64,000 bases of DNA from Prillingera fragicola (GCA_002335605.1 BEDY01000004.1:1054001-1118000); one strand, 5' to 3'. Shown: positions 34,136 through 45,398, numbered from the stretch's first letter. Notes: a model not told the origin generated them from the sequence alone. A program made the numbers and translations.

Positions 34136-36346
34136 ATGCAGCTACTCTCGGCTGCGAGATACACATCGCTGAGCGACCGTGGTCGGTACGCATCCCTCCC
34201 AGCTGTTCGCCAGGAGCTGGACTGTGTCATCAAGGCCACACCTACCCAACTTCAACCTCGAGACCGCGGGGAGTACCTCAGTGCCATCCTTTCAGATCTC
34301 GCACAGGGGTCTACATGGATAGCATGGCCCGACGACGGTAGGTCGTACGCCGGCAGCAATAAGCTAAACAGCAGTGCTCCTGCTGGCGTTGACAGCAGTC
34401 AAGTTCTTGGGGCGTAATCCAGTCGGCTCGGGCGAGCAGCTGATGGACTCGCGCAATCTTGCAACCATAGTAATGCACAGCAAGATTCTTGGAGGATCTC
34501 AGCCTTCAAGCCCAGCTGGGACTAAGTCCACACCGACTGCACAGGCTCTGGAGGCACGTATGGAGGCGCTGCGTATCCTGGCAAACACCCTCGTCCTTCA
34601 TCCCTTCTCCCGCCGCAAGATCGCCCCGCTTGGAATCGCAGAGGCAATCGCCCACAGCCTTACCGATGACATTCCATCTGACCGTCTCTTCCTATACTGT
34701 CGCATCGCATTCCTCATTACGGCGGACGGAACATCTGTCCGTGATCTGGTGGACAAGGAGAACATTGTTCAGCTTCTGATTACTGTGAGTGGCCTTGCGC
34801 ACGGACACCAGAGCTGACGTCCTAGCACCTCACTGCAATACACCCCGCACCGACAAACTATGATGTGCTTTCCGAGATTCTCAAGCTCACAGGCAACGTA
34901 CTGCGCGTGTACTCGGGCGACGCATGGGATCCCAGGATGAATGGGTAAGCCGAACATACGCCGAGCTTTGGAAGCTGACTGGCGTAGCCTCCTCTCCCCG
35001 CTTCTTAATCTCGTGCACACTCTTCCTCTTTGTGACCTGATACCTCCTCTGACGCACGCGCTGCATGCTCTACTCTCAATTCCCTTCAATTCGGACTTAT
35101 TGTCAACATGGAACCTCGCCCCTGCAACGGCCCAGCCGTCCCAAGTCGTGTCGCCTCCACAGGACACGAAGAAAGCATGGATGAAGAAACGGTCCGACAA
35201 GGCATCTGAGTCCTCTCGCCGTGGCCCCAGCGACGCTAACATGGTCGAATGCGGGTCGTTGCCTACCTCCTCCACTTTGCCCCCGCCTCCATCTGGATCA
35301 TTCTTGCACATGGATGCTGACGGAGGTTCGTTTGGCTCATCGTCATCCAGGCCTTCGTCTGCACGTACGTCGCCCCAGCCACATCGCGTTCATGACCCAC
35401 GTGCCTTTCCTCGTCGGCTCTTGGGTCTCCTCCGCGGCTTTATCGACGCCAAGCTTCCGGGACGTCAAGAGCCAGACCCAGCGTTGCAGCTCGACGATGT
35501 TCTTGCCCCAGTGCTTGCCCTTGCCGCGCACGCGTGCACGGGAAGCGCAGACATGCGCTCATGCTTCCGTGGAGCTTTGTTCTCTCTTGATCTGTGAGTG
35601 TTTGTATTGTTAACGTCACCTGATCTTGTCAGCGACCGCTCGCCAGAAGCTGGGCCACTCGAGAGTCGTCCCGGACTGCTAGGCTCCCTCCTGCGGCTGC
35701 TTAACAGCACAGTCCATCTGCAGTGTCGTGACACTGCTGGGGAGATGTTTTGGGCCGTGTGCGATGGCAATGGTAAGCCCCGAGATACCTGCAAGGCACT
35801 GCTGACAAGCGAGCTTCCGACCTCTGCGAAGAAATTGGCTATGGCAATGCCGCCGGCTTACTGTTTCGAAAAGGTATCTCCGGTCCTCCCTCTGCCAAGG
35901 TCACCGAGATCGAAGACCCTCCTGCCCTTCCGCCCAAAGGACAAGGCCAGCAACGCCGGGCCAAGGAGTTGGAACCAGAGCAACGCCACCCGATCACGGC
36001 TCTGGACAACAGGACCGACACGGGCCCATCCCCATTCGCGGGCATGTCTGACGAAGACAAGGAGCGCGAGGCAGAGAAGATGTTTGTCCTCTTCGACCGC
36101 ATGTCACGCAACTCGATGTTGTCGGCAGGGGCGCCTCAGGCCGACGGCAGTACTAAACCCTTCAAGGACATCATGAACGACAAGATGACTGGTCCTGAGG
36201 GGGAGCAGTGGGAGCGGCGTGAAGCTCAACGCCAGCGCGAGGCTGCCGTGCGTGAAGAGGAGGAGGATGAGGCGCAGGCGCTGCGCGAGATGTCTGCGTA
36301 TCGGTCTCGCAACCTGCCGAGGAGTGATGACAGAACGGCGGAATGA
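34136..36346 (+). CDS. RIC8: RIC8 / synembryn-type G-alpha chaperone and exchange factor
   Basis: Six exons (34136-34337, 34372-34784, 34826-34944, 34988-35593, 35633-35772, 35814-36346) encode 670 residues; introns are 34-43 nt. The protein is an armadillo-type helical repeat protein. Family marks include AVLLLALTAVKFLGRNP, ALRILANTLVLHPFSRR, RIAFLITADGTSVRDLV, DLCEEIGYGNAAGLLF (matching the IGYGNA box of Ric8), and FAGMSDEDKEREAEKMFVLF, the conserved amphipathic segment before the C-terminal tail. Ric8 folds and activates heterotrimeric G-protein alpha subunits, which in fungi act in cAMP and pheromone signalling. A Ser/Pro-rich insertion occupies about residues 290-355. The N-terminus is the weakest part: ATG 34136 (MQLLSAARYTSLSDRG) is used, but the frame is open back to 33890 and an upstream exon is possible. 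Confidence 0.88.
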
Positions 36347-37513
36347 TTGTACTGGATCTTGTCGACTTAACAAACGAGTATTAGTATTACCTTCTCTTGG
36401 TTAATGCCTCTACGTGCGAAGGAAATGACAACCAGGAGGAAGGGAGGCAGGCAGGAGGCCTCCACACGAGCTGGAACAACAGTTCTGGCCGTAGCATGTG
36501 TCTCCTCGGCGTTAATGGGCCGCAGCAGCTGTCTGTCCGTGTGCGAACAGCCCGCTTTCATGACATCTCCCAGGCAGCCCGTCCCATTGGATTCGCCGAA
36601 ACGCAGTAACACGAGAGGCGAAGTCGTAGTCAAGGCATGCAGTGGCAGTGAACACTAGGGGGCGGCACTCGTTAGCTGACCAATTGGCCTACATCTGTGT
36701 ATCAATGGTAATAAGCAGTCCAATGATCCTGCCCATTAAGGCAGTCGCTGCTCCTTGCAGATGATGCTGTTGTACGACAGCACAACAGTCCGGGTCCTGA
36801 CGTTGTTTTCTGACTGCAGTGGATCAAACCTGCTAAGGAAGGACAAGGACCCCCGTGACCCCAACGGTAAATAGAGTACCTGTTAGTGGCACCCTTGCAA
36901 GTCTAGAGTCTACTGTTGCGTTGTCAGGTAGCGTTAGAACTGTTAAAGCCGTGAGACCCGCACAGAGCAATTGCCACATTGCAATGTTGGTTGGCGATGG
37001 CGTCAGCTACGATTCCTGCTGGTTCACGACCACTGCCCGTGATCCGCCTTCAAAGCTGCACATTCAAATCCGCGATTAGGACCATGAAGGCTGTGAAAGC
37101 AGGCCGAGCAGATTCTGGAGGACCAGGTACGCTTTCCCAACTGGACTAGACGGGGGGCCAACCAGTTGCACCTGCTTCAGCTGTTTTTCTGGTGGGAACT
37201 GGCCACCGTACCTGTCGGAGCAGTAGATCCTGGCCAAGAATGTTGAGTTCTACGTCGGCAGTATCTCTCTGGGTCAACGTGCGAGTGATACCTAACTGAG
37301 TCCGCTGCATTTCCTCAATCAACGACCAGCACAGCGAGAGTTTATCCTCTGGCCGTGAGTATTCGAGAATTGTTCACTGCCCCACAAGCCAGCTCAACTT
37401 GTAAGCTGGCCAACAGTCCCGCTGCCAGTGCGATTGTCGTAGTGCAATGCAGGTACATGTGCTGCGTCTCCTTCGTCCTGTAAACAACACTTTGCGAATC
37501 TGTCGAGTTCGCT
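36347..37513. other. Gene-free spacer between RIC8 and SEM1 3' ends
   Basis: These 1.17 kb separate two convergent genes, which is long for this window. Small frames of at most about 90 codons occur but none is supported. No RNA gene, repeat or mobile-element signature was recognised. Confidence 0.45.
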
Positions 37514-37945
37514 CTACTCCTTCATCGCCGTATCGCCTCCACCGTCACGCTCCGCAATTGCCTGACGCAGCTGCTTCTGGAAGTCATCCTCGATGTCGTC
37601 GTCGTCCCAGTTGTCCTCCCAGAGCTGATCGGCTCCAGGTGCGGCGGCGCCGTTCGCGAGCGCGTCGCCAACAGTGCCGGCCTGCTCAGCTGCAGAGTCA
37701 GCTGTACCATTCCTGTGAAAATCCACTGTATCGCTACAGAATGTATCTGCCTCGTACCAGTTGCCGAGAACTCCTGCAGTTCGTTAGCTTTGAAGAACAG
37801 TTACCGCGTCGTGACATACCTCAAATTCATCATCGTCCTCGAGAGCTCCAAGCTGCGGCAGCTTCTTCTTCTCCCCAACAGCGGCGGCACTGGTGCTAGC
37901 CTCAGGTTTAGGGGTGTCTGCTACCTTGTCCTTGTTCTCGGCCAT
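37514..37945 (-). CDS. SEM1: SEM1/DSS1 proteasome lid subunit
   Basis: Three exons (37820-37945, 37758-37773, 37514-37725) give 117 residues. The acidic core is diagnostic: LEDDDEFE followed by EFSA, then LWEDNWDDDDIEDDFQKQL, the two acidic aromatic boxes of DSS1/Sem1. This small intrinsically disordered protein stabilises the 26S proteasome lid and also works in TREX-2 and BRCA2-type complexes. The N-terminal extension (MAENKDKVADTPKPEAST) and the Ala/Gly-rich linker between the two boxes make it longer than the usual 70-90 residues. The model needs a 16-nt middle exon and a 32-nt second intron; these are the only GT-AG choices I found that join the two conserved boxes in frame. The first and last exons are certain, the middle less so. 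It is divergent from PET127 with 296 bp between start codons. Confidence 0.88.
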
Positions 37946-38241
37946 GGTTAATGTGTGTTGCTGGAGGATGCAAAGGATGGGTAGGTATTGTTACGCGCGA
38001 CTCTATTGAACGCTTGCGTGTGGATCATAAGGATCGCGTGGGTCAAGTCACGTGACTATGAGGTTTTCTAGATATCGACGTCAAGTTGACCGTCTGATTG
38101 CAACAACAATTTCATTTTTCGGGGCTCTTACGACCTTGCGGACAGGATGCTCAGTATACGTACTGGCTTTGCAGTGTCTTTGACGCTGAGGAACGTTCGT
38201 GGTATCGCTTCGTCTTCTATCCACTTATCGGTAAGGCAAAT
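37946..38241. promoter_or_regulatory. Divergent promoter between SEM1 and PET127
   Basis: The 296-bp spacer between two start codons contains a perfect 12-bp palindrome, AGTCACGTGACT, at 38046-38057. This is the extended CACGTG site favoured by bHLH factors such as Cbf1 or Pho4-type regulators. It lies nearly midway between the genes and could serve both. Confidence 0.55.
38046..38057. promoter_or_regulatory. Palindromic CACGTG (E-box) site
   Basis: A perfect 12-bp palindrome with a CACGTG core in the SEM1/PET127 divergent promoter. Binding by a bHLH factor is expected from the motif but not shown. Confidence 0.55.
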
Positions 38242-40657
38242 ATGCTCGCGCGACTTTCAAAGCTGACGTCCAAGCGCGGGACATTACGGCCAGGTCTGGC
38301 ATTGAAATTGCTCAAGAAGAGGCTCGCCGCTGGAAAGTCCACCTCGAATAGCAAGGGAGTTCAGAATGGAAGCCGTGAGGCTACCCAAGTTATGGTTGAC
38401 CGCGAGCTTCCGCCGCACATAAGCGAGAACGTCTCTGACACAGCGACTGGTGACATGGCTGCTGAGTCCAAGTCTACCGTGGCTTCGAAGGCGGGCAAGG
38501 CCGATAAAAGCGAGGACAAGTCATTGGACCAGTCATTGGCTGTGGACCCGGAACTTGAAGGTGAGATACTCAGCGCAGGACGATAACCAACGTATCTAAC
38601 GGCCACTGAAGCTCTGGAGATGGCGAGTGCCGAGCTCATTGCGAGTCGCTCCACACCCAGTGTGTTCCACGAGGCTGAGGCTGGTAAAATCACTGCCGAT
38701 GACGTGCCAGTGAGGGAGGTTAAGCCGATTCGCCAAGGCAAGGTGGCACGCCTTGCACCAGGCCTTCAGCGAGTGCTGTTCTCTCCCGGAGTCCACCACC
38801 TTCGCGACCCTCGCACTGGCGTGTGGAACTTTCCTAACAGAGAGCTCGATGCCATTCCTAGGCCTGAACAATTTGGTTTCAATCGCTTGCCGCAGTACAT
38901 TACTGCTTCTGAGGATGATGTGAGTGATCGCGGCGGAGCCGACGATTCTGAGCTGACGCGCCAAGGAATTGGCGACGATGGCTGAGGCTCCAGGCTTGCG
39001 GTTCGTTGGGTCTACATCCACTCTTACTCAATCCCTGAGTCAAATCTATTTCACACTAAGCGGTACGTTAACGAGATGACCTGATCGCTGCATCCTGCTG
39101 ACGTCGGAAGCGGGACGAGGCGTGAACTTGTCCAATCTTTCACAAGATTTTGCTGCTGAACGAAGTGACTTTACCGCTGGTGCTCAGCTGCCAGCGTCGA
39201 TTCGGCTGCGCCTTCTTCCTAACGGACGCTATGCCATCGATAACAATAAGGATTACGACACTGGCAACAACATTCTGAGCGATTATGGCCGCATTCTCGA
39301 GAAGCTGCTCACCAGCAGTCGTGAGGATTTCACTCGGTTCCTTGTGTCAAGTCCCGAAAGCGCTGTGCCAGAGTCGGAACGAAAGGAGCGCGAAGCATAC
39401 TGTTACAGCAGGGTGCGTGATGATGTTGACATTCCGTGGCTGCACTGACAAGTCGCAGAGCTCCACGTTGCTCATGCGCTCCCAGCTCGACTGCCAGGAC
39501 TCGCGTCTACCCGGGTCCGGGACCTTTGATATCAAGACCCGTGCTTGCCTGCCTATTCGCCATGACCGCGCAAACTACAAGGCGAACAGCGCATATCACA
39601 TCTCAGAGACGCTGGGTTTCAAAGAGTCGTTTGAGCGAGAATACTACGACTTGACACGGTCTGGCATGCTCAAATACTGGTAAGTTATGGGACCAAGTCC
39701 GTCGCTTATGACCAGTTTCCAAGCACGTATTGGCCAGATGGACGGTATCTTCCTCGCCTATCACAACACGGTTCGCTGCTTTGGATTTCAGTACCTTCCA
39801 GTGTAAGCATCCCATAATTTCGAGGGTCCCTGCTGACAACACAAGTGCGGAGCTGGATCAACGCCTGTTCGGTTCTACTGAAATGGGCAATCAGACCTTT
39901 AACCTCTGTGTGGGCCTCTTTGAACGCATCCTGGACAAGGCTACCGAGTTTTACCCCGGCAAAAATTTGGAGATGACCCTGCTGCGCAAGCGCTCACGGC
40001 CCAACAAGGAGAACGATGAAAATGAGCTCATGGTCTCCGTGGAACCGATGGATTGGGATCTATCACAACCGCGACCGATTCGTGCCATTTCACTGGTTGT
40101 CCAAAGCGAACTTGACGGCGAGCGTGTTGGTGCCGACGGCATTTCATTTTCTACAGACGCAGAGGAGCGAGCCAAGCAAAAATGTACGTCTGATGTGTAT
40201 TGTGCGAGCTGACTGGCCAGGGGCTGTGAACTACACCATTCGTGTCTCCTCTGACGACTTTGAGGGGTACAGGGTTGCTCACAAGCATAAAACTTCGGCC
40301 ACAAAGTCATTACTCGCCATGAACTCACTCTATGTGCCCGAGGGCATGTCGATCGGGGACATGAATAAGCTGGCTGCGTTCAAGAACCAAGCTGCGACCC
40401 TGTCTGCCGCGAAAGACAAGGACGACAAGGAAGGCGAGGAAACGGTTTCTAGCTTGGTAACCGACGAAAAGGTGACTGCAATTCCTCGCATGCGATGGCT
40501 ACAGCCAAACCCACGTGTCGCTGCGCTGCGTGCAGCGGCAAAGACAAGCGGCCACGAGTTTTCACGGCGACGCAAGCTCTGGAAGAAGGATAGCAGGAAG
40601 GCGTCATACTGGCACAGGGAGGACGACCCGGTGAACACAACCGGATCTAAGAGGTAG
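38242..40657 (+). CDS. PET127: PET127-like mitochondrial RNA processing protein
   Basis: Eight exons (38242-38560, 38612-38919, 38966-39062, 39111-39412, 39459-39679, 39716-39802, 39846-40183, 40221-40657) encode 702 residues. The start at 38242 gives MLARLSKLTSKRGTLRPG, a basic, acid-free presequence fit for mitochondrial import. Upstream in-frame codons back to 38098 lack this character. Pet127 family blocks are clear: LFSPGVHHLRDPRTGVWNF, FVGSTSTLTQSLSQIYF, LPNGRYAIDNNKDYD, LMRSQLDCQDSRLPGSGTF followed by DIKTRACLPIR, and FQARIGQMDGIFLAYHNT. In yeast Pet127 is membrane-associated in mitochondria and needed for 5' trimming and stability of mitochondrial transcripts. The pattern has been compared with PD-(D/E)XK nucleases. 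The N-terminal 150 residues are low-complexity and acidic/Lys-rich. Every splice junction restores a conserved block. Confidence 0.93.
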
Positions 40658-40944
40658 ATGCCTGCCATTTTCATATCATGTTGTACATTAGCACGCATCT
40701 CACGTAGATTATGCACCGCATCCACTCAAGACGCCTGCAAATGCCCTTCTGCGGATCTGCGGACCACCAACAGGGATACCATAGACCACAATGCTGACAG
40801 CGGGATCAAACAGCCACGTGGTCTCCATGCACCGAAAGCGCCGGTCTTCGGGCACTATCTCGTCGTCATCAACGTCGTCGTCACTCACTGTTGTCGCCAC
40901 TGTACTTGTCCTCTACCTACTCCCCCTCAAATCCATCACACGTC
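40658..40944. other. Spacer between PET127 and SYLF gene
   Basis: This 287-bp interval joins two genes in the same orientation. It ends in a CT-rich stretch just before the ATG at 40945, as expected for a promoter and leader. Nothing else was recognised. Confidence 0.45.
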
Positions 40945-42912
40945 ATGTCCGGCGGTAACTTTGGATCTTTCCTCGGCAAGCTCAAGACGCAGGCTCAGCA
41001 AGCCGGTGCCCAGGCGCAGACCATGATCCAAGTACGGATGACCGAAGCTCTGGCCTGTCCTTAGTGGACCTTAACTGACATCTGTCCCAAGGAAGGGTCC
41101 TCGCGTGCGCAGAGCGGTAGCTCGGGCTTCATGCAGTCATTTACTCTTCAAGGCGAGACCACCAAGGCCGCCAAGATTCTTAAGAGCTTCCTCGGTGCGT
41201 CTAACTACCCATAGGCCTTCCCACGCGTTGTGCTCCTCCTGACCAACATGCAGCTGACCCATCTCTCCCCGAGTCGGCACTGAACTCGATTCCCAAGGAT
41301 GTCCTGCTTCGCTGCAAGGGTACGTGCCTTCACCTGCCTCATTCATGCCTCCAGGCTTCCAACTATTCCCTCTCCCACCTCTGACGAGGCCGCGTTGCGA
41401 GCGATCCGTGGATGGATCGCGTTACATGTGCTCGGGTGCGCACTGGCTGAACACATGAAATGCCCCGCTGCGACTGTGCCACAATGAAGTCTTTGGCACT
41501 CTTCACTGGCAAGAACACCCGTGTCCGGACTGACACTCTCAGGCCTCGCCGTGTTCACCATCCTCAAGGCCGGATTCGTCTTCTCTGGAAAGGCAGGCTC
41601 TGGCATTGTTGTTGCACGCCTTCCGGATGGCAGCTGGAGTGCGCCGAGCTGTATCGCAACTGCAGGTGAGTGTGGTGTGCCATGTGTGGGATAAGATACC
41701 TTTGGTTCAGAGCCAGCACATCTTTTGGCTGTTTGCCTTTTTGGGTGCTGACTGCGCAGGTGTCGGATGGGGTCTCCAGGTCGGCGCGGACCTGACGGAG
41801 GTGGTCATGGTTCTCAACTCCGACGAGGCTGTCAAGGCATTCTCACGTGGCGGCAACGTCACCATTGGCGGCAGCGTATCTGCTGCGGCTGGTCCAATTG
41901 GCACTGGCGGCCAGGTAGCGGCGTCACTCGTCAACCCTTCGCCTGTCTTCAGCTACTCGCGCTCTAAAGGTCAGTGGACATTGTGGATTCTGGGGTTGGT
42001 TCCCGATCGTGTCAACGTGTTTTGAACTTGTCGCGGCTACTGAGGTGGACCGTGCTTAGCACTTACATGCTTCAGCACCGGGCGGCTAGGTCGCCCACTG
42101 TGCACGTGTGTGAGTGGAGCACGCCGAACGCGCTGGCCTTGACCCGGTGCCTTCATCGGGGACGTGACTCATGTCTTATGTGTCTTCATCTTGGAATGGT
42201 GCAGTCAAGTGCGGTGAAGCTTGATAGTTGGTGACTCTAAGCGCTCGCGATCGCGGCACAGGGTTGGAACTATCGGCCAAATTTTGCATCCGATTCCTGT
42301 TGTGGAGTGATGGCCACGTACTGCTCAGCGGCGGCGTCCGCCGGACGCCGCCCTATCAGCGACCACACGCGGCCTCCAGAGCTCCCAATTGTGCTCTCAG
42401 GTTAAAGGAACGCCAACGAGGGTGACACACACGACATTGCATGGCGACCTGAGAGACATTGTCGCCCTGGACACTAACACCATTCAGGGCTGTTTGCGGG
42501 GCTGTCGCTCGATGGCACTATCCTCGTCGAGCGCTTCGATGCCAACCGTGACTTCTACGGGAGCAACGTTTCGACGACGGACATCCTGACGTGAGCCTGA
42601 CGAGTGCAGTACACAACAGAATGCTGAACAATGATACAGTGGACGTGTTCCAGCGCCAGAGATTGCCTCGCCCATGTACGACGTCATCGAAGGTGAGTGG
42701 GATGAATTTCTTCGAACTTCTGGATTGTGCGTGCTGATGCGCCACCAGCGGCGGAGGGCCTTGACGAAGCAGGTCTTCCTCAGGAGGCATATGTGCCGGG
42801 AGGTGTTGGGGGCGGGATTCCCGCGGCTAACCCCGCGACGGCCGAACCTGGCAGCGGTCCTGGCAGTGGTGGAAACAAGCCTGTTTTTGACTCCGGTGCC
42901 GCTCACCATTAG
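40945..42912 (+). CDS. SYLF-domain (YSC84/SH3YL1-type) lipid and actin-binding protein
   Basis: Eight exons (40945-41031, 41092-41194, 41254-41319, 41543-41665, 41760-41969, 42488-42590, 42640-42692, 42749-42912) encode 302 residues. The SYLF (DUF500) domain spans about residues 45-250: LNSIPKDVLLRCKGLAVFT, SGKAGSGIVVARL, GVGWGLQVGADLTEVVMVLN, SRGGNVTIGGSVSAAAGPIG, and GLFAGLSLDGTILVERFDAN. Yeast Ysc84 and human SH3YL1 use this domain to bind phosphoinositides and actin at endocytic sites. The C-terminal SH3 domain found in Ysc84 is absent; the protein ends in a Gly/Pro-rich tail. Two introns are exceptionally long for this genome, 223 nt (41320-41542) and 518 nt (41970-42487), and the second contains a perfect GC-rich hairpin. 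The assignment is firm; whether it acts in endocytosis here is inference. Confidence 0.92.
42330..42352. repeat. GC-rich perfect inverted repeat inside a 518-nt intron
   Basis: Arms GGCGGCGTCC and GGACGCCGCC are perfectly complementary with a 3-nt loop. It sits within intron 5 of the SYLF gene and would form a stable hairpin in the pre-mRNA. Confidence 0.85.
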
Positions 42913-43529
42913 AAACACTTGGTTGAACCGGGCCTGGGGCCAGGAGGGTGCACGCTCCCTGGTGCTGGACGCGGTCGCCATCGCAGCACCCAGTTTTTTT
43001 TTTGTTATTGTTCAATGACCCCGAACCACCAGTAGTAGGAGAATTTTTGTCGAGTGCCTGTCAATGGTATTCACCTTTTTGTGTCACGGTGCGCGGTGAT
43101 TGACGCTGTTCCTGGAATGATCAGCCGATGGCTCTCGTGTTGCGCCACCACCCTAGGGCGGAGGTTTCAACCCAAAGACGAAGGCGTCGTGAGCGGGAGT
43201 CGCAGGGACGACTATTCGACAAGACCGACACGACGAGGCCCCTGACAACTCCAAGGTCCAAAGGCCCAGATGCAATTCCGCCCATTCCTTGTCAAGGTCC
43301 GGAAGGCTAAGCGCCCCCAGGCCGGTATACTTTTCGGTGGGACCCATGTCTGACCCGAGGCATATCCTTGACAGCCGTGGGGGCCAGGTGGTCGCGGTAC
43401 TTTGTCCGCACTACTTTGCAAGATGGCGAGACACGCGAGCTGACCTATACTTAAATATATACAGACCGGGTCTTGCCTGTTGGCCCAACCACTACCACCC
43501 CGCCACACTGTACTAGCTCGTCAACAATC
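42913..43529 (+). promoter_or_regulatory. Spacer with TATA-like promoter of the downstream orphan gene
   Basis: The 617-bp spacer contains no supported gene. A TATA-like stretch TATACTTAAATATATA lies at 43446-43461, about 70-85 bp upstream of the ATG at 43530, which is a suitable distance in a fungal promoter. Clear TATA boxes are rare elsewhere in this window. Confidence 0.5.
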
Positions 43530-44600
43530 ATGAATCACCAGGGTGACTACTTCTTCACCGAGTCCGACGACATCGAGATGGCATTCAGCTTCGATGCCGA
43601 GTGGTCCAACCCCCTAGTCCCCGGCTACTGGGACAAGGAGGTCGTCGCCGCCAACACCGACTCCACCCCTACCACTCCAGCACTCGGCCTCATCCACCTC
43701 CCCCTCATTCCTAAACACACTGCCGCTCCCACTGCTCCCCGTCTCACCTCCCTCGAGTGGAGTCCCCTACCTGTCGACTACGAGTACGAAGCGCAGATGG
43801 AGACTCAGAACGCCAAGAAGACTGTCATTGGATTCAGCCCTCTGTTCGAGACTCAGCACATTGAGCACGCCGACAATGCACCGTCGCCTGTCGAGTCCTT
43901 CATGTCTTCGCCCCCAACTTCCAGTCTTCTTCGCGCCCCTCGCCTTCCCACCCGCACTCTCGAGCTCTGCCCCCTCGACTCCGAGCGTACCCTCCCTCCA
44001 GCTCCTGAATGCTCGCGTCTGGACTGCTCTCGCCCGCCCATGCAGCGCCAGTACTCTGCGCTTGGCCTCTCTTTCGAGCCAGAGGCAGCTCGCTCCACTC
44101 GTCGTGCTTCTCGCTCGCCATCACCTGCTCGTGGCCGTCGTCGTCCTCGTGCGCCCACACTCGAGGCCGAGCTTGAGGCCGAAGGCGGCCAGCGTGGTCG
44201 CACTCACAATCGTGGTCGCTCGCCACCTTGCCGCGCAATCCCTCGCCCCGCTCTTGGACCTCGTGCCACTACCAGTGACAACGTTGAGCGCATCACCTCG
44301 TGGCGCGGAAGCGTTGCGGCCGCCACCTCCCACCCGACCTTTTGCATGGATCTCTCCGCCGAGCCCGTCGACACTGATGACCTCGCCGACGAGCTTTTGC
44401 GTGTCACTGCATTGCACTCGCGCACGATCCCTTCGCCCACGAGCCAGTCTGCGCAGCTGCCTGCCCTCTCTTGCAGCCGTGCGACCTCCCCACAGGTCGC
44501 GCAACTCGAGCCATGGCTCATCAACATCGGCCGCGCTCGTGGCCGGCAATTCAACCTGCCCCATGCCAACACACTCGTGCACGCTGGGCGCCGCTTGTAA
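43530..44600 (+). CDS. Intron-less orphan protein, function unknown
   Basis: A single 356-residue frame begins at ATG 43530, following a TATA-like element, and ends at TAA 44600. I recognise no domain. The protein is low-complexity throughout: an acidic N-terminus (MNHQGDYFFTESDDIEMAFS), a Pro/Ser/Thr-rich middle, and a basic Arg/Ser-rich segment (RRASRSPSPARGRRRPRAP, about residues 190-210) resembling RS-like or nuclear signals. There is no signal peptide or membrane segment. Codon use avoids TTA and CTA as in neighbouring genes, which supports that it is coding. Lack of introns is unusual in this intron-dense window. It could be a lineage-specific transcription-associated or stress protein; I would not name a function. 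Confidence 0.65.
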   Translation: MNHQGDYFFTESDDIEMAFSFDAEWSNPLVPGYWDKEVVAANTDSTPTTPALGLIHLPLIPKHTAAPTAPRLTSLEWSPLPVDYEYEAQMETQNAKKTVIGFSPLFETQHIEHADNAPSPVESFMSSPPTSSLLRAPRLPTRTLELCPLDSERTLPPAPECSRLDCSRPPMQRQYSALGLSFEPEAARSTRRASRSPSPARGRRRPRAPTLEAELEAEGGQRGRTHNRGRSPPCRAIPRPALGPRATTSDNVERITSWRGSVAAATSHPTFCMDLSAEPVDTDDLADELLRVTALHSRTIPSPTSQSAQLPALSCSRATSPQVAQLEPWLINIGRARGRQFNLPHANTLVHAGRRL

Positions 44601-45379
44601 ACCCACCCAACGCCATGCCAACTGCGAGTAGCCCTTGCGGAGCCCACAGCAACCCCGTGTAAGCCGACGAGCGGACCGCACCGGCCACTCACCGGTAAAC
44701 CCGGCACTGTATCCATCTCCCGCTTTTGCTCTCCTGTTTAGAGGGCCTCGCAAACGATACGACAATATAGATTACGACCTCACACACATAGACTCAGTTA
44801 CCATTTCATCACCAGCATCACACACTACACTAGCCGCATTGTAACCTAGAAACATGAATCATTCGCAGCCAAAGCCTGCTTGTCCATCCTACAGTTTCAG
44901 TTGCTGTTGCAGTGTGCGGTCCCCGAGAGTCTGGGCCATTGGGCGTTCGGAAGGTTTGAGGCCAGAGCGCGTACCTCGCCCAAATCTAACTGCTGCGAGG
45001 TACGGATTTTTTCACCATTGTTCTTTCAGGTGTACGTACACACACACATTAGATTTAAATGATGTTTCACAACTCAACTGGCATGCAACACTGCCCGCAG
45101 ACCGCATGATCGTGTCAGCCGATCGACACAAGTCTTGTCTGTGCTTGTAGTCACGCTGGCAAGTAAGTGAAGGTCCCCATGGTCGTGCAATGGCCCATGC
45201 AGATCAATGCAAGGCCAATGCATGCATGATACAAAACGGCTCCACTTGTGCTTTGCTTTCAGGGCACGGCACACAAGGGTAGAGCTTCAGGAAACCAGCA
45301 CTTTTTGCGGCAGGCACGCACCATGATCATCATCGTATGGGTATTTTGCGTATATACCCCCACCCGAAAGCACAACTTC

Positions 45380-45398
45380 GGCGGCGGCCTCCGCCGCC
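45380..45398. repeat. Perfect GC inverted repeat
   Basis: Arms GGCGGCGG and CCGCCGCC flank a 3-nt loop. It resembles the hairpin in the SYLF intron (42330-42352) in arm sequence. Confidence 0.75.

Noticed and set aside
34769..35311. 180-codon minus-strand frame opposite RIC8
   Set aside because: Covers RIC8 exons 3-4 and the intron before exon 4; no homology and no splice logic.
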